Assembly (NCBI GenBank): GCA_009773395.1
Contig: WRPI01000002.1
Span: forward strand, 110,413-174,412
Source: Hyphomonadaceae bacterium
Lineage (GTDB): Bacteria > Pseudomonadota > Alphaproteobacteria > Caulobacterales > Aquidulcibacteraceae
Direction of reading: 5' to 3'
DNA: 64,000 bases
Shown: positions 18,533 to 28,006 of the stretch, one piece after another
Layout of the letters: every line of letters starts with the position of its first letter
Numbering within the stretch: the stretch's first letter is position 1
Made by a program: the position numbers and the translations under genes
The notes under the pieces: generated by a model
Database searches by the model: none
What the model was told of the DNA's origin: nothing
The model's input: the letters and a program-made list of their open reading frames with translations, nothing else

Positions 18533-20143
18533 TTAAACCAACGTCGGCAAGCCAAGTTCTTTCAAAAACTCGTTGTGTTTTTCTTTAGCGGCTTTAATAT
18601 TTTTCTCGATATCCACCAATTCTTTATGAACATCTTCAAGATTGATTTCGGTTTCCGCTTTAGAAGTGCTAATGTATCTTGAAATATTGAGATTATATCC
18701 ATGTTTTTCGGCGATTTCTTGTGTTGAAACGCGCTTGGAATATCGATCTTCCTCTTTGCGGAATTGGTATGTTTCAACTATTTTATCGATATGATCTTTT
18801 GAAAGATAATTTTGGCGCTTGCCTTTTTCAAAATATTCGGCTGCATTGATAAATAATATATCATCTGGCTTTTTGCATTTTTTAAGAACCAAGATACAAA
18901 CTGGAATACCTGTTGAATAAAATAGGTTTGAAGGCAATCCGATAATGGTATCAATATGCCCATCATCAATTAGCTTTTTGCGGATGCGCTCTTCTGCGCC
19001 ACCACGGAAAAGAACGCCATGGGGCAAGATTATCGCCATTGTGCCCTGATCTTTTAGATAGTGGAAGCCATGCAACAGAAAGGCAAAATCGGCTGCCGAT
19101 TTTGGCGCAAGGCCATAGTTCTTAAACCTAACATCATCGCCCATTGCGTCGGTTGGCTCCCAACGTAGGCTAAATGGTGGGTTTGCAACAATTGCATCAA
19201 AATATGGCTTTTTGGCTGGGTTTTCTTCACGCAACATATCCCAATCATTAGTTAGTGTATCGCCATGAAAGATTGCAAATTCCGAATCCTTAACCCCATG
19301 CAAAAGCATATTCATACGCGCAAGGTTATAAGTTGTGATGTTTTTCTCTTGACCGTAAATTGTGCCAATTCCATGATTGCCGAGTTGATTACGCACATTC
19401 AGGAGCAATGAACCCGAACCGCACGCAAAGTCAAAAACACTATCAAGATGTTTTCTTTTTCCTGTTGCTGGTTCTTGGCTATCAAGTGTAACAATCGAAG
19501 ACAGAATTGTTGAGATTTGCTGCGGTGTATAAAACTCACCTGCTTTTTTGCCTGACCCCGCAGCAAATTGCCCAATCAAATATTCGTAAGCATCACCAAG
19601 AGTGTCTTTATCGGTTGAAAATTTGGATAGGCCTTCGCTAATTTTCTTGATAATTTCGCAAAGTTTGGCATTGCGCTCGGTGTATTTCTTTCCAAGTTTT
19701 TCCGAAGTCAAATTAATTTCAGAGAATAGACCTTGGAAAGCACTGTCAAAGGATTCATCTTCAATATATTTGAAGGCATTATGCAAAGTGTTTAATAGTT
19801 CATTGTCCTGAACCCGCGCCATTTCTGCAATGCTGCGCCATAAATATTTTGGCGGAATAACATAGTGCATTTTGCGGCGCATTTGCTTTTCAAAAACGGC
19901 GGTGTCTTGCTGATTTTCATTATACCAAGTTTGTAATGGCGTAACATTTGGCTGGTCGCCATTGTTTGGATAATCATTGCCCAATTCTTTTTTGGCGGCA
20001 ATTTCGTAATTGTCGGACAAATAGCGCAAGAAAAGGAATGAAAGCATATAATCGCGAAAATCATCGGCATTCATCGCGCCGCGTAATTGATCGGCAATCG
20101 CCCAAAGGACTTTGCCCAATTCTCTTTGTTGTTCTTCGGTCAT
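18533..20143 (-). CDS. hsdM: Type I restriction-modification DNA methyltransferase subunit
   Basis: The 536-residue subunit has an N-terminal helical domain, the S-adenosylmethionine motif FACGSGSLL (residues 239-247) and the adenine-methylase motif NPPF (321-324). With HsdS it methylates adenine in the bipartite target, and it is also required for restriction. The ATG overlaps the prrC stop by 4 bp (ATGA), so it is translated coupled to prrC. It is last in the operon, whereas hsdM is usually first in PrrC-containing loci. The gene is intact and full length. Confidence 0.96.
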   Translation of the reverse strand: MTEEQQRELGKVLWAIADQLRGAMNADDFRDYMLSFLFLRYLSDNYEIAAKKELGNDYPNNGDQPNVTPLQTWYNENQQDTAVFEKQMRRKMHYVIPPKYLWRSIAEMARVQDNELLNTLHNAFKYIEDESFDSAFQGLFSEINLTSEKLGKKYTERNAKLCEIIKKISEGLSKFSTDKDTLGDAYEYLIGQFAAGSGKKAGEFYTPQQISTILSSIVTLDSQEPATGKRKHLDSVFDFACGSGSLLLNVRNQLGNHGIGTIYGQEKNITTYNLARMNMLLHGVKDSEFAIFHGDTLTNDWDMLREENPAKKPYFDAIVANPPFSLRWEPTDAMGDDVRFKNYGLAPKSAADFAFLLHGFHYLKDQGTMAIILPHGVLFRGGAEERIRKKLIDDGHIDTIIGLPSNLFYSTGIPVCILVLKKCKKPDDILFINAAEYFEKGKRQNYLSKDHIDKIVETYQFRKEEDRYSKRVSTQEIAEKHGYNLNISRYISTSKAETEINLEDVHKELVDIEKNIKAAKEKHNEFLKELGLPTLV

Positions 20144-21255
20144 GCTTTTTTCTCTTGTTGTTGGATTATTTGTGGTAAATCGAATTTATATCGCTCTAGA
20201 AATGCTGCAAAAATATCTTTGAACAAATTTTTGGTATCATCAATCATTTCACGCGGTTCGTAAATTGAATATTTGCCGTGGCTTAAAAGGTTCAATGCGC
20301 GTGAATATAATACTTCATCATCAAGTCCATGAATGCAGGTTGAAAAATCTTTTGAGCCAAAAAAAATTGCTGTTTTTTCCATTATGCTTCTAAGCATATT
20401 GAAATGGTATGTGTAAATTTTATCCGTTTCAACCGCATTTTTAATTTCACTCAAAATTGAAACATGGTGGAAAAAAGGTGTTTCATCGGTGCTGCGCAAT
20501 GTATAAACTTCAGAATTGTTCGCTCTATGATAGAAGTGGGTTTTGTATTTAATCCCTGAACGCTTAAATTCATTCCATATAACATTAAAAAATAAACCAT
20601 GATGTGAAGAAATAACGGCCTTGATTTCGTTTTGCCCAGCTTCTTTTCTTGACTTTAACCCTGATTTCAAAAGTTGCGCGAGGTCACTTGCAACCGCAAT
20701 TGCGTTATTGTCATCCAGTGATGAAATAGGGTCATCGATGTAAAGCTTTTTCACCCATGAATACGAAGTATGACCATCAAAAACTAATTGGCAAATTGCG
20801 AGATAAATACACCAAATAAATATATTTTGCTCCCCACGCGAAACTTTGATATTTTCTTCATCGCCACGAGAGAAAACAACACGCCAATTATCATAATCAA
20901 TTCTAAAATTAAAATCAGCATATCTCTCTAGAAATTCAAAGATTTTTTCTTCAAGTGCCAATTCTTTGAAACCTGAAAAGAAAACCGAATTTGAATTTAT
21001 TATAAAATAACGCTCTGTGTCGGCATCTAAATCATTGTGCCAAAAAAACAAATCTTCGGTGAATGCGTTAAAATACAAAGTGTCTTTTGCGCCTTTTATC
21101 TTGCCGACATCTTTGAATGCCATCGAAAGGCGGGTTTTCCCAGTGCCATTATATGCAAATAATAAAACGAAATCATGGTTGTTTAAGTCATCACGAATTC
21201 TAGTGGTGACACCCTGCAGCGTTTTATACTCGTATATTTTGGCTTCATTGCTCAT
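20140..21255 (-). CDS. prrC: Anticodon nuclease PrrC homologue
   Basis: The 371-residue protein matches the PrrC layout. The N-terminal ABC-type ATPase domain has AYNGTGKT (34-41, Walker A), the PrrC-typical NAFTEDLF (63-70), signature VSRGEQN (138-144) and LYIDDPISSLDD (171-182, Walker B). The C-terminal nuclease residues Arg289, Glu293 and His326 keep nearly the spacing of Arg320-Glu324-His356 in E. coli PrrC. PrrC is held silent by its type I restriction enzyme and cleaves tRNA-Lys when a phage inhibitor disturbs that enzyme, blocking translation. Here it is coupled by 1-bp and 4-bp overlaps to hsdS and hsdM. All catalytic residues are present, so it is probably functional; the tRNA target is inferred. 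Confidence 0.92.
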   Translation of the reverse strand: MSNEAKIYEYKTLQGVTTRIRDDLNNHDFVLLFAYNGTGKTRLSMAFKDVGKIKGAKDTLYFNAFTEDLFFWHNDLDADTERYFIINSNSVFFSGFKELALEEKIFEFLERYADFNFRIDYDNWRVVFSRGDEENIKVSRGEQNIFIWCIYLAICQLVFDGHTSYSWVKKLYIDDPISSLDDNNAIAVASDLAQLLKSGLKSRKEAGQNEIKAVISSHHGLFFNVIWNEFKRSGIKYKTHFYHRANNSEVYTLRSTDETPFFHHVSILSEIKNAVETDKIYTYHFNMLRSIMEKTAIFFGSKDFSTCIHGLDDEVLYSRALNLLSHGKYSIYEPREMIDDTKNLFKDIFAAFLERYKFDLPQIIQQQEKKA

Positions 21256-22397
21256 TAAGCCACCTCTTCAAGTGAAGGGAAAAGCTGTTGCATAAGGCCT
21301 TTTTTGTGGTTTTTAAGGGCTTCGATTTTATGCGTTTGGTCGTTAATCAAGCTATCAATGGAGGTTAGAAAATTCGCAATAAGTAACTGCTCTACTAAGT
21401 TAGGTAAATTTACTGGCATTTCGGTTAAAGTGGACATTACAATGTAAGGGGTATTTCCATCTTTCTTTTCTGTAGATATTCTCAAATGCAAGTTTTTTTC
21501 AAGAAAATATTTAATAAAAGTAATTTCTTGAGTAAATTTATCCAAAACGTATGTCCGCTGATACGCATTAAATTTTCCATTGTAGTGATGAATATAGCCG
21601 ACATTTGCACCATTGCCCGAAATTAGCAAAGCATCCGTATCAAATGCATATTCATTTATTTTGAAATAATCTTTTGCGCAGGTATAAAATCTATATTTTC
21701 CATTCTCAACCATAGCATTTGCGTCTAATTTCCCAGTTGTCATTTTGCAACATTTTCCTAAGAAACTTTCCTCCCATTCCTTCGATTCTTCAAATTCAGG
21801 AAAGCGGAGGGTGGGGGTGGTTTGGCCTTTGGCGGGAAAAAGCTGTTGCATAAGGCCTTTTTTGTGGCGCTTTAGTGCGTATAGCTTTTGCCCCTCAGCA
21901 CCAATCAATTCATCAATGGAAGAAAGACAATCCGCTATTTCTTTTTGTTCTTCTTCCTTTGGTAGCCAAATTAAAAATGGTGAAAAGCCTGCACGAGTAA
22001 TTTGCGGCTGGGCAGATCCGCTCACTACTGATTTTAATCCATCCATTTTGAAATATTGAAATAAATAATTACTAGTTATTGAATTAGATTTTGGTTTCAC
22101 AACCATCGCGTTACCGGTGATCCAAGACTTAGGGTTAGTTCGGTGCACTTCCCCACAAGTAGCGCCACGACATGTAACGACAACTTCCGAAAACTCGTGG
22201 TTAAAACTATCATGCTTGCCAATTATTCCATTGGCACCATATACGTCATATGATCCTTTCAAGTTTAATTGAGATGCAGAAAGGGTTTGCGGTTGATATA
22301 ATTCGCAAATACTACCTAATTGAATTTGCTCCCAATCCCCCGAATCTTCAAATTCAGGAAATCGCAATTTGGGAATTAGTTGATTATTATTGTTCAT
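21255..22397 (-). CDS. hsdS: Type I restriction enzyme specificity subunit
   Basis: The 380-residue protein has two target-recognition domains, each followed by the helical spacer repeat. The repeats are marked by LYALKRHKKGLMQQLFP in the middle and IEALKNHKKGLMQQLFP at the C-terminus, and LRFPEF occurs at the start of both halves. It recognises the two halves of a bipartite target and assembles HsdM and HsdR. The near-identical spacer repeats are the usual site of domain exchange that creates new specificities. Its stop overlaps the prrC start by one base. The target sequence cannot be deduced here. Confidence 0.95.
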   Translation of the reverse strand: MNNNNQLIPKLRFPEFEDSGDWEQIQLGSICELYQPQTLSASQLNLKGSYDVYGANGIIGKHDSFNHEFSEVVVTCRGATCGEVHRTNPKSWITGNAMVVKPKSNSITSNYLFQYFKMDGLKSVVSGSAQPQITRAGFSPFLIWLPKEEEQKEIADCLSSIDELIGAEGQKLYALKRHKKGLMQQLFPAKGQTTPTLRFPEFEESKEWEESFLGKCCKMTTGKLDANAMVENGKYRFYTCAKDYFKINEYAFDTDALLISGNGANVGYIHHYNGKFNAYQRTYVLDKFTQEITFIKYFLEKNLHLRISTEKKDGNTPYIVMSTLTEMPVNLPNLVEQLLIANFLTSIDSLINDQTHKIEALKNHKKGLMQQLFPSLEEVA

Positions 22398-22398
22398 T

Positions 22399-23235
22399 TT
22401 ATACCCCTTCGGGGGTTTTTAGGGCTTTTTTATCTTCAGAGGTTAGTCTTCGTTCAACCTTTTTAATATCTTCGGCGGGCAGCAAATCTTCAGGTCTTAT
22501 ACCACGATTAAGAAGGGTTTCACGAACTGCTTGATTATTGACTACATGTTCACTTGAAATTTGCGCTTCGCGATTCATATTCTGGGTTCGAGCATTATGA
22601 ATTGTGATTTCTGTTGCAAAATCCTTTGCCTTTAAAATAATAGTTGGGGCAAAATCAGCCAATGGGCGATTATCAGGAACGCGCCATCTCGCTTTCATAG
22701 CTTGGGTGTTTTTTCCAAATAAAGCTCGGTCACCCTTACTGCGGATTAACGCAAAATTGTCATTACCGCCCGTTTGCTCATAAATTAATTCAGAAAGCTC
22801 TTTTTCCGTTGTTGTTAGTTTCTTACGCGCTGAAATTCTTTCCGCTTCTAACATTCGCTTTTCAATTAATTCGGCCTTGCGTGTCTGCAGCGCAAAATAT
22901 GTTTGTGCAAATGCAATTTCTGATTTAGCGGGGTCGCCGTTTTGTGCAACCAAATAACAAGCATATCTTGTTAACATGATATCATTGATTTCCCGTTGGC
23001 TTCCTGAGCCTAAATCAACCATTTTCCCGACATCGGCAAAATGGTCTGAAATGGCGTGTTCAGAAACTTCACAAGCAGTTTTTGCCTTTGAAATCACATT
23101 AAGGAAATTATCCCATTTGGTGTAACCCAAGAGATGTTGCAAATCACGGGCTAGCCAATATTCAATGCCGCCTTCGGTTTCTTGAGCGTGACCTTCAAAA
23201 GTTTGGGTCATTACATGAATTAAATCATTTTGCAT
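22399..23235 (-). CDS. dinD: DNA damage-inducible protein D family
   Basis: The 278-residue protein matches the DinD family. A BRO-N-like N-terminal part (EYWLARDLQHLLGYTKWDNF, about residues 25-45) is followed by LTRYACYLVAQNGDPAK and a conserved C-terminal region with NREAQISSEHVVNNQAVR. E. coli DinD is SOS-induced and inhibits RecA-driven strand exchange. It is inserted between hsdR and hsdS with gaps of 12 bp and 1 bp, so it belongs to the same transcript. The link to restriction is not understood; limiting RecA action on cleaved DNA or sensing damage are possible roles. No LexA box was identified. Confidence 0.9.
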   Translation of the reverse strand: MQNDLIHVMTQTFEGHAQETEGGIEYWLARDLQHLLGYTKWDNFLNVISKAKTACEVSEHAISDHFADVGKMVDLGSGSQREINDIMLTRYACYLVAQNGDPAKSEIAFAQTYFALQTRKAELIEKRMLEAERISARKKLTTTEKELSELIYEQTGGNDNFALIRSKGDRALFGKNTQAMKARWRVPDNRPLADFAPTIILKAKDFATEITIHNARTQNMNREAQISSEHVVNNQAVRETLLNRGIRPEDLLPAEDIKKVERRLTSEDKKALKTPEGV

Positions 23236-23247
23236 TATATATCCCCC

Positions 23248-26214
23248 TTATTGTTCATAAGCATCAAGCCCCGAAATTGTGCGCCCACCCGCAAGTTTAT
23301 GAAGCAATGGAATTAGTTCTTCCATTAGTGCCAATTCTTTTTGGGTGCGTGCCTTCCAGCCCAATTCAAGTGGTATCATTAGGTCACTTAGTAGTTCACC
23401 ATCAAAAATCATGCGCTTGATAATTAGATCAATAAACGCTTGCAGCGCTATGGCTTCAAGCCCGTGCTTTTGTGCAATTTCCGCAATTCGTTCTGCGTGT
23501 TTTTGTGCTTTGAAGTCGTCAAAGCCACTTCGAATGTCTTTTTCATTTAGGCCTTCACCCTCTTGAAGCGTATCAATATATGCAATTATATCTTCGCGCT
23601 CTTCCATGAATTTGGCATCTGAACCGATCAATGAAATAAGCTGTTGGCGGCTCATTTTCATTTTATTTGGAAGGTGTGATGAATAACGCGCAATAAGCCC
23701 CATGATATAATCGTAATCAATTACTGTTGAGGCAAATAGCACGAATTCAAAATCAAGTTGTTCGATTTCCGAGTTTGCACCTTCGCCGCTTTTTTCCTGT
23801 TGTGATTTTAAGCGCTGCGCGGTTTCAAGATACACACCTTTAAATCCTTGAAGTTGTTCTTTTGCAATTACTTCTTCAATTTTGGTTTTGTTTTCATCCG
23901 TTAGGTCGGTGTATTGGTCAAGCTGTGTCTTTAGGCGTTGCACTTCTTTGAACAAATTTATGAACTGGGCGCGGGCTTCGTCACCTTTTAGATTTGGCAC
24001 TTCTTCGGGTTTGCATTCTAGCCCGTGGGATTGCATGAAGTTATCAAGTTTTTTAACGGCGCTATCCAATTTCTCAATAACAATTGGAGCTTGGTCAACC
24101 AACCAAATTTCGCGCGCTCTATCGCCTTGTTCGCCAGAAAATAGCGCGATTGCATCATTGACCATGCCTTGTTGCTGACGGAAATCAAGAATGTTGCCGT
24201 ATGGCTTTGTATCATTTAGGACGCGATTTGTTCGCGAAAATGCTTGGATAAGGCCATGGAATTTTAGATTTTTATCAACATAAAGAGTATTTAGGAACTT
24301 TGAATCAAAGCCCGTCAAAAGCATATCAACCACAATTACCGCATCAATTTTCTTATCATGTGATAAGTTTTGGTTTGGATATTGTTGATCTTTTATGCGC
24401 TTTTGCACATCCTGATAATATAAATCAAATTCATTGATTGTGTGGTTGGTGCCAAATTGAGAATTATAGTCCTTGATAATGGATTTTAGCGCGGCCTTCT
24501 TTTCATCTGGCGCGACCGAATTATCGGCTTTTTCTTGCGGCAAATCTTCTTGGATTTGTTGGACATCCTTATTCCCCTCGGCAGGTGGGGAGAAGACACA
24601 TGCAATATTCATTTGATGAAACTCGGCATCGGTTTTGGCGCGTTCAGCTTGTATAGTTTTGAATAGTTTGTGGTATTCAATTGCATCATTAATTGAAGCG
24701 GTGGCAAGAACGCCATTGAATTTGCGCCCATTGGTGGCGGCATTGTGTTTTTCCAAAATCGCTTCGACGATGGCTTTTTTAGCAAGTTGTTCACCTGCTT
24801 TTGGTTTGGCTTTGCCTTCGGGTTTGTAATAGTCAATATGGAAGCGAAGGACATTTCGGTCTTCGATTGCGTGTGTAATTGTATATGCGTGCAATTGTTT
24901 TTCGAAGATAGATTCAGTTGTTTTATATGATCCCTGCTGCCCTTCGACGTATTGATAGCTAGCATTTTCTTCAAAAATTGGCGTGCCCGTAAAACCAAAT
25001 AATTGCGCCTTGGGGAAAAATTCTTTGATTGCTTTGTGGTTTTCACCAAATTGTGAACGGTGGCATTCGTCAAATATGAAGGCGATACGCTTATTGCGCA
25101 AAGGCTCTAATCGTTCTTTGTAATTATTCTTGTTGGTGTCATCGAGTGCCAAGCCAAGCTTTTGGATTGTGGTAACTATTACTTTGTCTGCATAATCATC
25201 GGATAAAAGGCGTTTAACCAAGGTTACAGTGTTCGTATTTTCCTCTACGCAGCCTTCTTGAAAACGATTGAATTCTTCGCGGGTCTGGCGGTCAAGGTCT
25301 TTTCTATCAACCACGAAAAGGCATTTTTCAATGTCGGGATTGTCTTTAAGCAACGTTGACGCTTTGAATGAGGTTAATGTTTTACCGCTTCCTGTCGTAT
25401 GCCAAATATAGCCATTGCCGCAGTTTTGGTGAATACAGTCCACAATCGCCTTAACAGCATAGATTTGATAAGGGCGCATCATAAGCAATTTTTGTTCACT
25501 TGCTACTAAAACCATATAACGGCTTATCATTTGACCCAAAGTGCATTTGGCAAGAAATTTATCGGCAAAGGCATCTAGTTGGGTGATTTTTTTGTTGTCT
25601 TCGCTTGCATATTGATAAAGGGGCAAGAAACGCTCATCGGCGTCAAAGGCAAAATGACGGGAGTTATTATTTGCAAAATACCATGTGTCGGACTTGTTGC
25701 TTACAATGAACAATTGAAGGAAACACATCAGCGTTTTAGTGTAGCCATTACCCACATCGTTTTTATAATCGACAATCTGTTGCATTGCACGGCGCGGACT
25801 TATCGCCAATGTCTTTAATTCGATTTGAACAACTGGAACGCCATTTATTAGTAAAACTACGTCATATCGATGGTGGCTATTATCAGTATTAATTCGAAGC
25901 TGATTTATTACTTCAAAAGTGTTTTTGCACCAATCTTTGATATTAACCAAAGTGTAAAAAAGCGGCGTGCCATCATCGCGTTCAAAGTTGTTCCGTTCCC
26001 TTATAAGGCGGGCGGCATTAAAAACGTCTGGCATGATGATTTGATCCATTAAGCGCGCAAATTCGCTATCGGTCAAATTCACTTTGTTAAGTTCTTGGAA
26101 TTTTTGACGGAAGTTGGCCTCTAATGCCGCTTTATCGCGAATGTCCTCGCGCCATACATATTTAAGGTCACTTAGCTTCTCGATTAGGCCTTGTTCGATT
26201 TCCTGTTCTGTCAT
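23248..26214 (-). CDS. hsdR: Type I restriction enzyme endonuclease/translocase subunit
   Basis: The 988-residue subunit begins with a nuclease domain having Asp118 and the ELK motif at 132-134. It continues with a helicase-like motor with HTTGSGKT (Walker A), FDECHRSQFG (DECH box) and LLTGFDSKFLNTLYVDK (later helicase motif), and ends in a helical domain that contacts the methylase. It translocates DNA with ATP and cuts far from unmethylated targets. It is first in the island operon hsdR-dinD-hsdS-prrC-hsdM. The gene is full length with all motifs, so the system is probably active. Confidence 0.96.
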   Translation of the reverse strand: MTEQEIEQGLIEKLSDLKYVWREDIRDKAALEANFRQKFQELNKVNLTDSEFARLMDQIIMPDVFNAARLIRERNNFERDDGTPLFYTLVNIKDWCKNTFEVINQLRINTDNSHHRYDVVLLINGVPVVQIELKTLAISPRRAMQQIVDYKNDVGNGYTKTLMCFLQLFIVSNKSDTWYFANNNSRHFAFDADERFLPLYQYASEDNKKITQLDAFADKFLAKCTLGQMISRYMVLVASEQKLLMMRPYQIYAVKAIVDCIHQNCGNGYIWHTTGSGKTLTSFKASTLLKDNPDIEKCLFVVDRKDLDRQTREEFNRFQEGCVEENTNTVTLVKRLLSDDYADKVIVTTIQKLGLALDDTNKNNYKERLEPLRNKRIAFIFDECHRSQFGENHKAIKEFFPKAQLFGFTGTPIFEENASYQYVEGQQGSYKTTESIFEKQLHAYTITHAIEDRNVLRFHIDYYKPEGKAKPKAGEQLAKKAIVEAILEKHNAATNGRKFNGVLATASINDAIEYHKLFKTIQAERAKTDAEFHQMNIACVFSPPAEGNKDVQQIQEDLPQEKADNSVAPDEKKAALKSIIKDYNSQFGTNHTINEFDLYYQDVQKRIKDQQYPNQNLSHDKKIDAVIVVDMLLTGFDSKFLNTLYVDKNLKFHGLIQAFSRTNRVLNDTKPYGNILDFRQQQGMVNDAIALFSGEQGDRAREIWLVDQAPIVIEKLDSAVKKLDNFMQSHGLECKPEEVPNLKGDEARAQFINLFKEVQRLKTQLDQYTDLTDENKTKIEEVIAKEQLQGFKGVYLETAQRLKSQQEKSGEGANSEIEQLDFEFVLFASTVIDYDYIMGLIARYSSHLPNKMKMSRQQLISLIGSDAKFMEEREDIIAYIDTLQEGEGLNEKDIRSGFDDFKAQKHAERIAEIAQKHGLEAIALQAFIDLIIKRMIFDGELLSDLMIPLELGWKARTQKELALMEELIPLLHKLAGGRTISGLDAYEQ

Positions 26215-26327
26215 TTGCTCACTGCTTCAACCGAATTGATTTATTCGAAAAGTTATACAACTATCTAATCCACTATTTACTAAACACAACAATTAAAAAA
26301 GACACTGGCCAATCGCACTCGTTTGCG

Positions 26328-27404
26328 TCAAATTCGGTTGTAGCTAGAAATTAAATGGGAAATTTGTAATAGCAAGCCGTCATCTTTTCGCCGTCCCATC
26401 CCCTTTATCAATTCGCTTTGCCGGTGGGGTGTGATGTTCCCATAGCTTGTTAGCGTGGTTAGTAAATGCTCATGGCCTAGGTTTTGGGATAGTGCTTTTA
26501 ATTCTTCCACATTTGCGCCTTTTTGCATTGCATCGTGCACCAATGTATGGCGGAAGGAATGCGGGTTGTAATATTTCAAGCCAGCGTTTTGAAATGCTTT
26601 CTTGAAGATTTCTCGAATGGGTGCCGAATTTGCCCAATGTTGGCGCGATAAACCACCAACCACAAAACAAGCATTTTCATCATGCACATTAAACGATTTT
26701 GGAAATAGCGGATCATTCGCGCCAAATAGTTTTTCATTTCGCAGATATTCCACCCACTCACGGAAAATTTGCAAAATGTCGTCGCCAACATTTACCAAGA
26801 AAGTCTCAATTAGTTTAGAAAATTTGGTGTCCACTTCCCTTGGGTCTTGAATTATCAATTGCCGCGATGGGTCAAAATGTTTCATCTTGAAGGTCGCAAT
26901 TGCGCTTACTCGTGCTGCGGTCAATATTGTGAAGGCTATTATCGCCCTATCACGTTTTTCAACTTCGGTTTCATGCGGCATATTTGACAGCACATGGCGA
27001 ATTTGTTCGATGGTTGGGAAATCCATTGATTTTGAAGATTTGGCCGCCCTTTGTTGTTTGTCGGTCAAGTTAAAGAAAGCAATATCGTCTTTCGGGATTT
27101 TGCTTTTGAAGCCCTTTTGCGCTGCAAGCCAACGCAAGAATATTTGCACATTGTTCAAAACGGTTAGCTGCGTTGCGATGGACAACACATCGCCTTTTTT
27201 TGATTTTGTGATGGCAATATGGTTTTTGAAACCGGTTGCTTGGTTTCGGTTAAAAGTAGCGAAATCTTTGAAGCCGGTGAATTGTTCAAACCGCACAATG
27301 GCGCTTCGCATGGCTTCAATTGTTTTGTCATCTTTGCAATCGGCTTCTTTCTTGAATTCACAATATTCGCGTTTTATGCGTTCATTTTTTGGGTTATATT
27401 TCAT
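26328..27404 (-). CDS. Tyrosine recombinase/phage integrase family protein
   Basis: The 358-residue protein has an N-terminal SAM-like core-binding region and a C-terminal catalytic domain. Catalytic residues seen are the Arg of LTAARVSAIATF, HSFRH (HxxR), the His of LGHEHLLTT and the following Tyr of SYG. It is the second recombinase of the island, away from the attachment site and adjacent to the restriction operon. Relatives often occur with an HTH/zinc gene and restriction modules. It could move the restriction cassette separately or resolve the element; which is unknown. Confidence 0.88.
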   Translation of the reverse strand: MKYNPKNERIKREYCEFKKEADCKDDKTIEAMRSAIVRFEQFTGFKDFATFNRNQATGFKNHIAITKSKKGDVLSIATQLTVLNNVQIFLRWLAAQKGFKSKIPKDDIAFFNLTDKQQRAAKSSKSMDFPTIEQIRHVLSNMPHETEVEKRDRAIIAFTILTAARVSAIATFKMKHFDPSRQLIIQDPREVDTKFSKLIETFLVNVGDDILQIFREWVEYLRNEKLFGANDPLFPKSFNVHDENACFVVGGLSRQHWANSAPIREIFKKAFQNAGLKYYNPHSFRHTLVHDAMQKGANVEELKALSQNLGHEHLLTTLTSYGNITPHRQSELIKGMGRRKDDGLLLQISHLISSYNRI

Positions 27405-27517
27405 TTTGCATTTTCCTTTTCGTTTTGGTTTGTAAAAACTGTGTTAGCGATATGCTTGGAGGCACCCCTCGCTTGTCAAAGGCGAAATCTGGCAACCTTT
27501 CCCCACCCCCTACCCAT

Positions 27518-28006
27518 TTATTTTGATGTCTGTTCAAAGTAACAATTAAGGCTGGGCTCAATGCGCTCCAATAGGTGTGGATTTAGAAGCGTTACAGAAT
27601 CTTGGGGTTGCAGATATTCCGGCAGTCTTTGTATGTTTGTGCGCCGGTTCATTTTTGTTTCACAAACTTCACAAAGCGCGCTCATGTTAGCCATTTTTTG
27701 ATTGCAGAACGTAACATCCACCATTCTGCCAAGTGGTTTTCTTGGCTTGCGGCATTTGAGGCAATAGAACTCATCAATTTCCAAAACGCATTTATTTTTT
27801 GATTGGCGTTTCGCCAAATATTCTTTGACATCCGAACCATGAAACAAAACCGGCCATGTGGCATCAATCGGCTTTAAGCCCTGTTTTGTATATCCGCGGA
27901 TCGTATTGATGTGGACATCAAGCAATTTTGATAATTCGGCGGTGGTATATGTGCGGGTTTGGCGAATTCTTGCCAAGTTGATTTTACGCTTTTTGGGTTT
28001 GCGCAT
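27518..28006 (-). CDS. Helix-turn-helix protein with a zinc-ribbon-like region
   Basis: I do not recognise a named family. Residues about 15-65 look like a MerR/excisionase-type helix-turn-helix (TYTTAELSKLLDVHINTIRGY). Four cysteines in two pairs, CLKC and CEVC, about 30 residues apart, could bind zinc. It lies upstream of the second recombinase and 1 bp from the AlpA gene, suggesting one unit with both. It is probably a DNA-binding accessory factor for recombination or regulation of the island. The 162-residue frame is well formed. Confidence 0.72.
   Translation of the reverse strand: MRKPKKRKINLARIRQTRTYTTAELSKLLDVHINTIRGYTKQGLKPIDATWPVLFHGSDVKEYLAKRQSKNKCVLEIDEFYCLKCRKPRKPLGRMVDVTFCNQKMANMSALCEVCETKMNRRTNIQRLPEYLQPQDSVTLLNPHLLERIEPSLNCYFEQTSK

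Noticed and set aside
18533-26214. The restriction/PrrC operon as a wholly new defence system
   Set aside because: Type I restriction with PrrC is an established system; only the gene order and the dinD insertion are unusual.
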